Shown here: piece after piece, positions 7,057 to 13,658 of the stretch
Layout: each line of letters begins with the position of its first letter
How positions within the stretch are numbered: position 1 is the stretch's first letter
DNA from: CAIOSQ01 sp044359885
GTDB taxonomy: Bacteria; Pseudomonadota; Alphaproteobacteria; CACIAM-22H2
NCBI GenBank assembly: GCA_044359885.1
Contig: JBIKLI010000056.1
Location: 1 to 16,928, forward strand
Direction of reading: 5' to 3'
Length of the DNA stretch: 16,928 nt
The notes under the pieces: generated by a model
What the model was told of the DNA's origin: nothing
Database searches by the model: none
The model's input: the letters and a program-made list of their open reading frames with translations, nothing else
Position numbers and translations under genes: made by a program

Positions 7057-8700
7057 TCAGCCTTTTGCGAAGCGCATCTGCTGCTGGGCGAAATCCCAGG
7101 GCAGGTGCGGTTCGGAAAGCGGCTTGCCGAAGAAATAGCCCTGGCCGAACTGGACGCCCAGGCTGCGCAGCTGGTCGGCCTGGTCGCGGGTCTCGACCAT
7201 CTCGGCGATGGTGCCGATGTTCAGATCCTCGCAGAGCCTGACCAGTCCGCGGATCATGGCGTCGTCGCGCTGCGAACGGCCCAGCCGTTTGACGTAGGCG
7301 CCGTCGATCTTGACGAAGTCCACGGTCAGCGCCTGCAGATACTGGAAGCTGGCCGACCCCGCGCCGAAATCGTCGAGCGAGACCTTGAAGCCTTCGTAGC
7401 GAATGTCCTGGATGATGCGGTTGGTCTCTTCGAGGTTCTTCAGGCGCGAGCTTTCCGTGATCTCGACCGCCAGGCGCGGCGCCAGCGACTTGTGGTGGCG
7501 CAACAGCTCGAGCATGCATTTCACGAAAACGGCGTTGCCGAGGGACTGGCCGGAGACATTGATCGCGAAGGACGTGCGCCGGTCGAGGCCGGGACGCTGC
7601 AGCGCGTCGATCATGCGCGTCAGCACGGCCAGGTCCAGACGCTCGATGATCCCGACCTCCTCGGCGAACTGGATCATGGTCAGCGGGCTCTCGTCCGGCT
7701 TGAACCGGGTCAGCACCTCGAAATGATGGTAGCGGCCGGTGGCGAGGCTGGCGATCGGCTGATAGACCAGCGTGAACTGCGAGGTTCCGACCGCGTCGGT
7801 GAAGCTGCGCACGCGCTGCAGGGTCGTCTTGACCATCCCGTTGAACACGTCCAGCAGGTCGCCGGGGCGTTGCGGGTCGACGCCCTTGCGCGACACCTGC
7901 TCGACCACGTAGCGGATGGCCTGCACCGCCGTCCCCGGCGGCAGTTCGGCGCGCGCGATGTCGAGCGTGGAGCTGTTGACCTCCAGCGGGACGCCGCCGG
8001 TGAGGGTGACCGCCTCGGCCACCTTGGACTTGAGATCCTCCGCGGACTGCGCGGCGTCGTGGACGACGCCGAACCGACCGGGACCCAGCCGGGCGGCCGT
8101 GGCCCCGTCGATCGAGGAGGCGCGCAGCAGCGTCCCGACGCGGTTGGCGAGCGACTGGGCCTGGTCGCCATCCAGCCGGGTCTCCGCCTTCTGCAGCTGA
8201 GGCAGGTCGAGGAAGGTCATTTCCAGCGGCTTGCGCAGCCCGGTCGCGGCCTCGGCAAGCTGAGCCGCGGCATTGGAGAATGTGGTCTCGTCGAGCAGCT
8301 GGCTGTCGCCGTCTCGGAGCCGGGATGCGGCGTGCAGCGCCCCGGTCAGCGACACCTGACCCAGCGTCAGGCTGACCTTGCCGGCCGAATTGGGCAGCCG
8401 GCAGGCGTTGAGCAAGGCATCGCGCGGCGTGCCGTCGCCATGCGTCAGGGCGAGCCGCACCAGAACCGGTCCGCAGCGGCTGGCGGGCTTCAGGCTGCCC
8501 AGCAGCGCCGCCACGTATTGGCGGTCGCATTCAGCGATGATCTCGCCAAGCGGCTGGCCGGACAGTTGCGAATCCGGAAGAGAGGAAAGGCCCGATGTGG
8601 CGCCGATCGCAAAGGTAATCCGTAGGTCCTTGTCGACCTCGACCAGCAGGTCAGCACCGGCAAACGCGAAAGACATGAAACGCTGCAGATCAGCAGACAA
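7057..8700 (-). CDS. PAS-like / degenerate GGDEF / EAL domain protein, probable c-di-GMP phosphodiesterase
   Basis: The protein probably degrades c-di-GMP in the cytoplasm; no membrane segment is seen. Of 547 residues, 8-118 look PAS-like (FAFAGADLLVEVDKDLRITF). Residues about 158-232 resemble a GGDEF fold whose signature is decayed to LGPGRFGVV (205-213). Residues about 300-535 are EAL. EAL catalytic positions look intact: Glu328 (FEVLTRF), Asn381 (NVSGQS), Glu413 (EITES), Asp443-Asp444 (LDDFGAG), Lys464 (VKIDG), Glu500 and Glu503 (AEMVE), and Gln520 before GYFFGKP. The frame begins with TTG at 8700, just after an in-frame stop, with GAAGG about 12 nt upstream. ATG at 8676 (residue 9) is the alternative but lacks a ribosome binding site. 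It ends 14 bp from the cckA stop in convergent orientation and is divergent from recA. I do not know a gene name for it. Confidence 0.88.
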   Translation of the reverse strand: MSADLQRFMSFAFAGADLLVEVDKDLRITFAIGATSGLSSLPDSQLSGQPLGEIIAECDRQYVAALLGSLKPASRCGPVLVRLALTHGDGTPRDALLNACRLPNSAGKVSLTLGQVSLTGALHAASRLRDGDSQLLDETTFSNAAAQLAEAATGLRKPLEMTFLDLPQLQKAETRLDGDQAQSLANRVGTLLRASSIDGATAARLGPGRFGVVHDAAQSAEDLKSKVAEAVTLTGGVPLEVNSSTLDIARAELPPGTAVQAIRYVVEQVSRKGVDPQRPGDLLDVFNGMVKTTLQRVRSFTDAVGTSQFTLVYQPIASLATGRYHHFEVLTRFKPDESPLTMIQFAEEVGIIERLDLAVLTRMIDALQRPGLDRRTSFAINVSGQSLGNAVFVKCMLELLRHHKSLAPRLAVEITESSRLKNLEETNRIIQDIRYEGFKVSLDDFGAGSASFQYLQALTVDFVKIDGAYVKRLGRSQRDDAMIRGLVRLCEDLNIGTIAEMVETRDQADQLRSLGVQFGQGYFFGKPLSEPHLPWDFAQQQMRFAKG

Positions 8701-8896
8701 GGGTCACCCGAGCCTTCGTTGCCAGTTCGCTTCTCTTCGGTGCCGGGCGCACCCGCAAGCTCTTGCGGCAAGGGCCGGAGGACCGCAGATCGTGGCGAAA
8801 TCTAGTACCATCGGCTTCGGTTATCGCGCCATTTGATTAATGAATTCTTTCTTGGCTGGCCGTCCCGTTGCGGCTGGCGCGCGCCGCTGAAATCGC

Positions 8897-8924
8897 TTGC
8901 GCATGAGAACAAAAAGTGTACATT
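8897..8924 (+). promoter_or_regulatory. Candidate recA promoter
   Basis: A -35 element TTGCGC (8897-8902) and a -10 element TACATT (8919-8924) are 16 bp apart. LexA-type box 1 lies almost entirely in the spacer, so a bound repressor would block polymerase directly. The elements are imperfect, and the call leans on this overlap. Confidence 0.45.
8907..8921 (+). promoter_or_regulatory. LexA-type SOS box 1 of recA
   Basis: GAAC-N7-GTAC sits inside the longer repeat ATGAGAACAAAANNNGTACA at 8903-8922. Alphaproteobacterial LexA recognises a direct repeat of the type GTTC-N7-GTTC, which reads GAAC-N7-GAAC on the other strand. Here the second half is GTAC. Position upstream of recA and overlap with the candidate promoter support an SOS operator. 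Confidence 0.65.
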
Positions 8925-8964
8925 CGTTGTGCTCGTTTCGGCCGGGCGTCGCAATCCGGGATGA

Positions 8965-8979
8965 GAACAAAACAGGTAC
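8965..8979 (+). promoter_or_regulatory. LexA-type SOS box 2 of recA
   Basis: This is a second GAAC-N7-GTAC, 58 bp after box 1, within a 20-base repeat (8961-8980) that matches the first copy at 17 positions. The same GTAC second half recurs, which argues that this is a real lineage-specific operator and not a chance match. It lies downstream of the candidate promoter, in the leader. Confidence 0.65.
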
Positions 8980-9041
8980 AAGATCCGGATCGGGCGCCGG
9001 AAGGCAGCTTTGCGCGGTTTCGCGAATCGCAATGTCACGTT

Positions 9042-9049
9042 AAGAGGAG
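9042..9049 (+). promoter_or_regulatory. Ribosome binding site that fixes the recA start
   Basis: AAGAGGAG ends eight bases before ATG 9058. This strong site favours 9058 over the upstream in-frame TTG at 9010. A second in-frame ATG at 9112 has a weaker AGAAGGA only four bases before it. Confidence 0.8.
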
Positions 9050-9057
9050 CCAGAACC

Positions 9058-10191
9058 ATGAGCGTCACCCCCTTGCGGGCTTCGGCCCGCGAAACCGGCG
9101 AGAAGGATTCGATGGATCGGCATTCCGACCGGCAGGACCGGCAACAGAGCGAGCGCAGCCAGGCGGATCGTGCCAAGGCGCTCGATGCGGCGCTCGGCCA
9201 GATCGAGCGGGCCTTCGGCAAGGGCTCGATCATGCGCCTGGGCCAGCGCGAGGCGGTGGATGCGGCGGAGGTCGTGTCGACCGGCTCGCTATCTCTTGAC
9301 ATTGCGCTCGGCATCGGCGGGTTTCCCCGTGGCCGCATCATTGAAATCTACGGGCCGGAGAGCTCCGGCAAGACCACGCTCGCGCTGCACGCCATCGCTG
9401 AAGCCCAGCGAAAGGGCGGATCCTGCGCCTTCATCGATGCCGAGCACGCCCTTGACCCGGTCTATGCCAAGAAGCTCGGTGTGAATGTCGACGACCTGCT
9501 GATCTCGCAGCCGGATGCCGGGGAGCAGGCGCTGGAGATCGCCGACACGCTGGTCCGGTCCGGCGCCATCGACGTCCTGGTCGTTGACTCCGTCGCGGCG
9601 CTTGTTCCTCGCGCAGAGCTTGAAGGCGAGATGGGGGACAGCCACGTTGGGTTGCATGCGCGACTGATGAGCCAGGCGTTGCGCAAACTCACCGGTTCGA
9701 TTTCCCGGTCCCGGTGCCTCGTCATCTTCATCAACCAGATCCGGTTGAAGATCGGCGTCATGTTCGGGAACCCGGAGACGACGACCGGCGGCAACGCCTT
9801 GAAATTCTATGCGTCCGTCCGGCTGGACATCCGCCGTATCGGGGCGATCAAGGAGCGGGAAGACGTCGTCGGAAACCAGACGCGGGTCAAGGTCGTCAAG
9901 AACAAGATGGCCGCTCCCTTCCGGGTGGTCGAGTTCGACATCATGTACGGGGAAGGCATATCCAAGACCGGCGAATTGATCGATCTCGGTGTCAAGGCCG
10001 GGGTGGTCGACAAGTCGGGTGCGTGGTTCTCGTACGAGGGCCAGCGGATCGGCCAGGGCCGGGAAAATGCCCGTAACTATCTGAAAGAACACCCAGAAAC
10101 GTCTTCGGCGATCGAGGCGGCGATCCGCCAGAATTCCGGGCTCGTGGCCAATGCAATGCTGGCGGCCGGGGATGCGGGGAGTGACGGTTGA
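9058..10191 (+). CDS. recA: Recombinase A
   Basis: RecA is the cytoplasmic recombinase for homologous repair and the co-protease that triggers LexA self-cleavage. The 377-residue product has Walker A GPESSGKT at 99-106, the catalytic Glu129 in DAEHALDP, Walker B ending at Asp177, and the L2 loop FINQIR with Gln227. These are offset by exactly 33 from the E. coli positions (Lys72, Glu96, Gln194). ISRSRCLVIFINQIR and REDVVGNQTRVKVVKNKMA are of the alphaproteobacterial style. The 33 extra N-terminal residues include a charged, low-complexity stretch (DRHSDRQDRQQSERSQADR, 20-38), longer than in most RecA proteins. Two LexA-type boxes lie upstream, so SOS induction is expected. alaS follows in the same direction after 415 bp. 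Confidence 0.98.
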   Translation: MSVTPLRASARETGEKDSMDRHSDRQDRQQSERSQADRAKALDAALGQIERAFGKGSIMRLGQREAVDAAEVVSTGSLSLDIALGIGGFPRGRIIEIYGPESSGKTTLALHAIAEAQRKGGSCAFIDAEHALDPVYAKKLGVNVDDLLISQPDAGEQALEIADTLVRSGAIDVLVVDSVAALVPRAELEGEMGDSHVGLHARLMSQALRKLTGSISRSRCLVIFINQIRLKIGVMFGNPETTTGGNALKFYASVRLDIRRIGAIKEREDVVGNQTRVKVVKNKMAAPFRVVEFDIMYGEGISKTGELIDLGVKAGVVDKSGAWFSYEGQRIGQGRENARNYLKEHPETSSAIEAAIRQNSGLVANAMLAAGDAGSDG

Positions 10192-10201
10192 CGCGACACG
10201 G

Positions 10202-10242
10202 GGGGAGCCATAGGGTCGGTATCCCTGGATCCCGGGCTCTCC
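10202..10242 (+). terminator. Possible recA terminator hairpin
   Basis: Eleven bases after the recA stop, GGGGAGCC (10202-10209) pairs with GGCTCTCC (10235-10242) through eight pairs, one of them G-U. An inner AGGG/CCCT stem lies at 10212-10226. There is no U-tract, so if it terminates transcription it is not a classical intrinsic terminator. Confidence 0.4.
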
Positions 10243-10279
10243 GCTGACGCCGCATATCGCTGCCGCGGCTGTCAAGCGT

Positions 10280-10347
10280 CGAGAGGCGAGGCGGAGTTTC
10301 GTGCGCCCTACCGTCCCTACCGGTACCGCACGAGGCTCCGCCTCTCG
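10280..10347. repeat. Long imperfect inverted repeat downstream of recA
   Basis: The arm 10288-10305 pairs with 10327-10344 over 18 positions: 16 Watson-Crick pairs and two adjacent U-G wobbles, around a 21-base loop. A second register is possible, because GAGGCG occurs twice in the left arm and 10280-10288 pairs perfectly with 10339-10347. The loop contains a tandem CCCTACCG. No U-tract follows. It could be a terminator, an RNA processing site or a dispersed palindromic element. Confidence 0.55.
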
Positions 10348-10606
10348 TTACCGAGTTCGAGTTGATGACCGATAGTTGATGGGCGAGCACTGCGCCGTGC
10401 CGGTGTGGCATCGCTTGATGCGGCCGTCGTGTGGAGCGCCGCCGCCACGCGCTGGACAGCGGCGCGATCGCGACGCTACATCTGCATTGCCACGCGAGGG
10501 CTTGCCGCGCGACGGCGCGGGCGCCTTGCGTCGCATGGCAACGGCCTTCCGTTGCACGACCGCGGACACCCGCATCGATAGACTGTCAGCAGTGAGGCGA
10601 TAGACC

Positions 10607-13243
10607 ATGGCGTCCGCCAACGAGATCCGTTCGACCTTCCTCGACTATTTCGGCCGGAACGCCCATCAGGTGGTGGCCTCGTCGCCGCTCGTGCCGCGCA
10701 ACGATCCGACGCTGATGTTCACCAATGCCGGCATGGTGCAGTTCAAGAACGTGTTCACCGGCCAGGAGACCCGTTCCTATCGGCGGGCTGCGACCTCGCA
10801 GAAATGCGTACGGGCCGGCGGCAAGCACAACGACCTCGAGAATGTCGGCTACACCGCGCGGCATCACACCTTCTTCGAGATGCTCGGCAATTTCTCCTTC
10901 GGCGACTACTTCAAGGAAACCGCGATCGAACTGGCCTGGAACCTGATCACCCGCAGCTTCGGGGTCGACCGCGACCGGCTGCTCGTGACCGTGTTCCATG
11001 ACGACGACGAAGCCGCCGGTCATTGGCGCCGGATCGCGGGGCTGCCGGATTCGCGGATCATCCGGATCGCCACCTCGGACAATTTCTGGGCGATGGGCGA
11101 TACCGGGCCGTGCGGTCCTTGCTCCGAGATCTTCTACGACCACGGGCCGGGCATCGCGGGCGGCCCGCCCGGCAGCGCCGATGCGGATGGCGACAGATTC
11201 ATCGAGATCTGGAACCTGGTCTTCATGCAGTTCGAACAGGTGGCGCCCGGTCAGCGTGTGCCGCTGCCCAAGCCGTCGATCGACACAGGCATGGGGCTGG
11301 AGCGCATCACCGCGCTGCTCCAGGGCAAGCACGACAACTACGACACCGATCTGCTTCGCCGGCTGATCCTTGCCTCGGCGGATTCCTCCTCGACCGATCC
11401 CGACGGCCATCACAAGGTCTCGCATCGCGTCGTCGCCGATCATCTGCGCGCCTCGTCCTTCCTGATCGCGGACGGCGTCCTGCCGTCCAACGAGGGGCGC
11501 GGCTATGTCCTGCGCCGCATCATGCGCCGCGCGATGCGCCATGCCCATCTGATGGGATGCCGGGATCCGCTGATGTTCCGGCTGGTGCCGGCGCTGATCG
11601 AGATGATGGGGCAGGCCTATCCCGAACTGATCCGGGCCCAGCCGCTGATCACCGAGACGCTGAAGCTGGAAGAGACGCGCTTCAAGGATACGCTGGAGCG
11701 TGGGCTCCGGCTGCTCGACGAGGCGACGTCGTCGCTTCCGGCCGGCGGCGTCCTTGCGGGCGATATCGCCTTCCGGCTTTACGACACGTTCGGGTTCCCC
11801 CTCGACCTGACCCAGGATGTCCTGCGTGGACGGGGTCTCAAGGTCGATACAGACGGCTTCGCCAGCGCGCTCGCCAAGGCGCGCGAAGCGGCGCGCGCCT
11901 CATGGGCGGGGTCGGGGGAGATCGGGACGGAGAAGATCTGGTTCCCGCTTCGCGAGCGCGTCGGCGCCACCGAGTTCCTTGGCTATGACACCGAGACGGC
12001 GGAAGGCCAGGTCGTCGCGCTGATCAAGGGTGGTGTGGAGGTCGATGCGCTGCAGGCCGGCGAGGAGGGGGTGGTCATCGTCAACCAGACCCCGTTCTAC
12101 GGCGAGTCGGGCGGCCAGCTCGGCGATTGCGGTCTGGTCAGGAGCGGCGCGACGCGCTTCGTCGTCACCGACACGCAGAAGAAGCTGGGCGACATCCATG
12201 CGCATGTCGGGCGCATCGAGTCCGGAACGCTCAAGGTCGGCGACGCGGTCGAACTCGTGGTCGACGGCGAGCGCCGCACCGCCATGCGTGCCAACCATTC
12301 CGCCACCCATCTGCTGCACGCGGCCCTGCGCCAGCGTCTGGGCGACCATGTCACGCAGAAGGGATCGCTGGTCGGTCCGCAGCGTCTGCGATTCGACATC
12401 TCCCATCCGGTCGCGCTGTCGGGCGACGAGATCCGGGCGGTCGAGGCGGCGGTGAACGACGCCATCTTCGCCAATGCCGATGTCGTGACCCGTCTGATGA
12501 GCCCGGAGGAAGCGGTGCAGGCCGGCGCTCTCGCCCTGTTCGGCGAAAAATATGGCGACGAGGTGCGCGTGGTCTCGATGGGCACGGGCGAGGCCAGCCT
12601 CTCGACGGAGCTTTGCGGCGGCACGCATGTCCGCCGGACCGGCGATATCGGCCTCTTGAAGATCGTGTCCGAGGGGGCGGTCGCCGCCGGTGTCCGGCGC
12701 CTGGAGGCCGTCACCGCGCGCGGCGCGCTTGCCTATGTCGACGAGCAGGAGCGGCTGGTGCGCGAAAGCGCGGCGGCGCTGAAGGCCGCCCCGGCCGACC
12801 TGCCGGCCCGGATCGCCGGGCTCGTCGAGGAAAAACGGCGTCTGGAGCGCGAATTGGCGGAGGCGCGCCGGGCGCTCGCGACCGGCGGCAGCGCCGCCGG
12901 TCCGGCCATCGAGGAGATCGGCGGCGTCAGGGTGATCCTGCAGTCGCTCGACGGCGTTCCCGGCCGGGACCTGAAGCCGCTCGTCGACGACCTGAAAAAG
13001 AAGCTGGGCAGCGGCGTCGCCGCGCTGGTCTCGACCGAGGAGGGTCGTGCATCGGTCGTCGTCGGCGTGACCGAGGATCTCAAGGGGCGGCTCGATGCCG
13101 TCGCGCTGGTGAAGGTTGCGGTCGCCGAACTTGGCGGCAAGGGCGGTGGGGGCCGGGCAGACATGGCCCAGGGTGGCGGGCCAGACGGCAGCCGTGCGCC
13201 CGAGGCGCTGGCCGCGATGCGCCGGGCGATCGGCGGGTCCTGA
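10607..13243 (+). CDS. alaS: Alanyl-tRNA synthetase
   Basis: AlaRS charges tRNA-Ala and clears mischarged Ser and Gly. The 878-residue product has the standard length and order. First comes a class II catalytic domain with FTNAGMVQFKNVFTG, RHHTFFEMLGNFSFGDYF and TGPCGPCSE (166-174). Then come the tRNA-binding region and the editing domain with zinc-type ligands His564 and His568 (HSATH) and Cys670 and His674 (CGGTH). Last is a C-terminal DHHA1-type domain with GGKGGGGRADMAQGGG near the end. The two editing histidines fall at the same numbers as in E. coli. The start at ATG 10607 is preceded by GAGG nine bases upstream. recA-alaS adjacency is common in Alphaproteobacteria. Confidence 0.98.
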   Translation: MASANEIRSTFLDYFGRNAHQVVASSPLVPRNDPTLMFTNAGMVQFKNVFTGQETRSYRRAATSQKCVRAGGKHNDLENVGYTARHHTFFEMLGNFSFGDYFKETAIELAWNLITRSFGVDRDRLLVTVFHDDDEAAGHWRRIAGLPDSRIIRIATSDNFWAMGDTGPCGPCSEIFYDHGPGIAGGPPGSADADGDRFIEIWNLVFMQFEQVAPGQRVPLPKPSIDTGMGLERITALLQGKHDNYDTDLLRRLILASADSSSTDPDGHHKVSHRVVADHLRASSFLIADGVLPSNEGRGYVLRRIMRRAMRHAHLMGCRDPLMFRLVPALIEMMGQAYPELIRAQPLITETLKLEETRFKDTLERGLRLLDEATSSLPAGGVLAGDIAFRLYDTFGFPLDLTQDVLRGRGLKVDTDGFASALAKAREAARASWAGSGEIGTEKIWFPLRERVGATEFLGYDTETAEGQVVALIKGGVEVDALQAGEEGVVIVNQTPFYGESGGQLGDCGLVRSGATRFVVTDTQKKLGDIHAHVGRIESGTLKVGDAVELVVDGERRTAMRANHSATHLLHAALRQRLGDHVTQKGSLVGPQRLRFDISHPVALSGDEIRAVEAAVNDAIFANADVVTRLMSPEEAVQAGALALFGEKYGDEVRVVSMGTGEASLSTELCGGTHVRRTGDIGLLKIVSEGAVAAGVRRLEAVTARGALAYVDEQERLVRESAAALKAAPADLPARIAGLVEEKRRLERELAEARRALATGGSAAGPAIEEIGGVRVILQSLDGVPGRDLKPLVDDLKKKLGSGVAALVSTEEGRASVVVGVTEDLKGRLDAVALVKVAVAELGGKGGGGRADMAQGGGPDGSRAPEALAAMRRAIGGS

Positions 13244-13261
13244 CGCCGCCGGTCCGGCAGC

Positions 13262-13426
13262 TCAGCCGCCGGGCCGCTGATGGTCGCCGGTCAGGAACGC
13301 CGCCATCAGGATGAGCCCGACGACACAACCGATCACCACCCATTTGGAAACCGCGCAGAACGTTTCCCAGGTCTCCGCATGGGAACTGGTGTAGGGGTAG
13401 TCCTTGTTGTCGGGAGCGCTTGCCAT
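13262..13426 (-). CDS. aa3-type cytochrome c oxidase subunit IV (small, single helix)
   Basis: This 54-residue protein starts at the minus-strand ATG 13426-13424. It has a polar N-terminus (MASAPDNKDYPYTSSHAETW) and one membrane helix (about residues 28-45, including KWVVIGCVVGLILMAAFL), then a short polar tail. This layout, with an AxTWxxFxxxxKW-like stretch before one helix, fits the bacterial aa3-type oxidase subunit IV family, whose Paracoccus member is of similar size. The protein lies in the inner membrane beside the oxidase core and its role is minor or unclear. GAGGAAAGG lies nine bases before the ATG and a sigma-70 promoter lies upstream, so the gene is expressed on its own. It converges on alaS with an 18-bp gap. 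No other oxidase gene is in the window, which is usual for this family. Confidence 0.8.
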   Translation of the reverse strand: MASAPDNKDYPYTSSHAETWETFCAVSKWVVIGCVVGLILMAAFLTGDHQRPGG

Positions 13427-13471
13427 CGTCGCGAGCCTTTCCTCAGCCGGTCGAACCGAACATCTCGATCG

Positions 13472-13499
13472 CTTATAGCCGAAAGTCCGCCCGAGGCAA
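13472..13499 (-). promoter_or_regulatory. Sigma-70-like promoter of the oxidase subunit IV gene
   Basis: On the minus strand TTGCCT (13499-13494) and TATAAG (13477-13472) are separated by 16 bp, placing transcription start near 13465 and about 40 bases before the ATG. This is the clearest promoter in the window. Confidence 0.6.
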
Positions 13500-13534
13500 G
13501 CGGGCCCGGCTCCGCGCCGCGATCTGGCGTTCGA

Positions 13535-13559
13535 CCCCGTGGCCCCGTGGCCCCGCTGG
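13535..13559. repeat. Three tandem CCCCGTGG-like units
   Basis: CCCCGTGG at 13535-13542 repeats exactly at 13543-13550 and then as CCCCGCTGG at 13551-13559. It lies between the two divergent promoters upstream of potF. It may be slippage in GC-rich DNA, and no function is suggested. Confidence 0.4.
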
Positions 13560-13584
13560 CGCGCGGGCAGGATGGTCGGAAAGA

Positions 13585-13613
13585 TTGACGCCGCGCGTCA
13601 TCGCCTGCTCAAT
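13585..13613 (+). promoter_or_regulatory. Candidate potF operon promoter
   Basis: TTGACG (13585-13590) is a near-consensus -35 element. After a 17-bp spacer comes CTCAAT (13608-13613), which matches only the last three bases of the -10 consensus. The position, 45 bp before the potF ATG, is suitable. Confidence 0.4.
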
Positions 13614-13658
13614 CCCGCAAATCCGCCCCCCTACCGAATCCGCGACAGGAGGTCGTCC

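Larger units (their letters stand above)
8701..9057. promoter_or_regulatory. Divergent control region between the EAL gene and recA
   Basis: This 357-bp region lies between two divergent genes and I see no coding sequence in it. An AT-rich patch at about 8830-8852 stands out from the high-GC background and is a likely promoter zone. The recA side holds two near-identical LexA-type boxes and a candidate promoter, listed separately. I could not identify a convincing promoter for the leftward EAL gene. Confidence 0.6.
10192..10606. other. Gene-free spacer between recA and alaS
   Basis: This 415-bp spacer contains two hairpins (listed separately) in its first 150 bp and no credible gene. Short open frames on both strands encode Arg-rich, low-complexity peptides without family resemblance. 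Just before alaS, TTGCAC at 10552-10557 could be a -35 element, but no good -10 partner is present. The GAGG at 10594-10597 serves as the alaS ribosome binding site. Confidence 0.55.

Noticed and set aside
6923..8530. Minus-strand frame of 535 codons overlapping the EAL gene
   Set aside because: It is the EAL gene read in another frame; the product is Arg-, Ala- and Pro-rich. The 7057-8700 frame has the recognisable domains.
4780..8625. 1281-codon plus-strand frame across cckA and the EAL gene
   Set aside because: It is out of frame with cckA and antisense to the EAL gene, low in complexity, and has no domain. It is a GC shadow.
10348..10620. Short frames on both strands in the recA-alaS spacer (also 10376-10603 on the plus strand)
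   Set aside because: The products are Arg- and Pro-rich with no motif. The minus one runs into the alaS start and the plus one opens with TTG without a ribosome binding site.
13244..13261. Terminator between alaS and the oxidase subunit gene
   Set aside because: GCCGG-T-CCGGC is palindromic, but the loop is too short for a stable hairpin and no U-tract follows.
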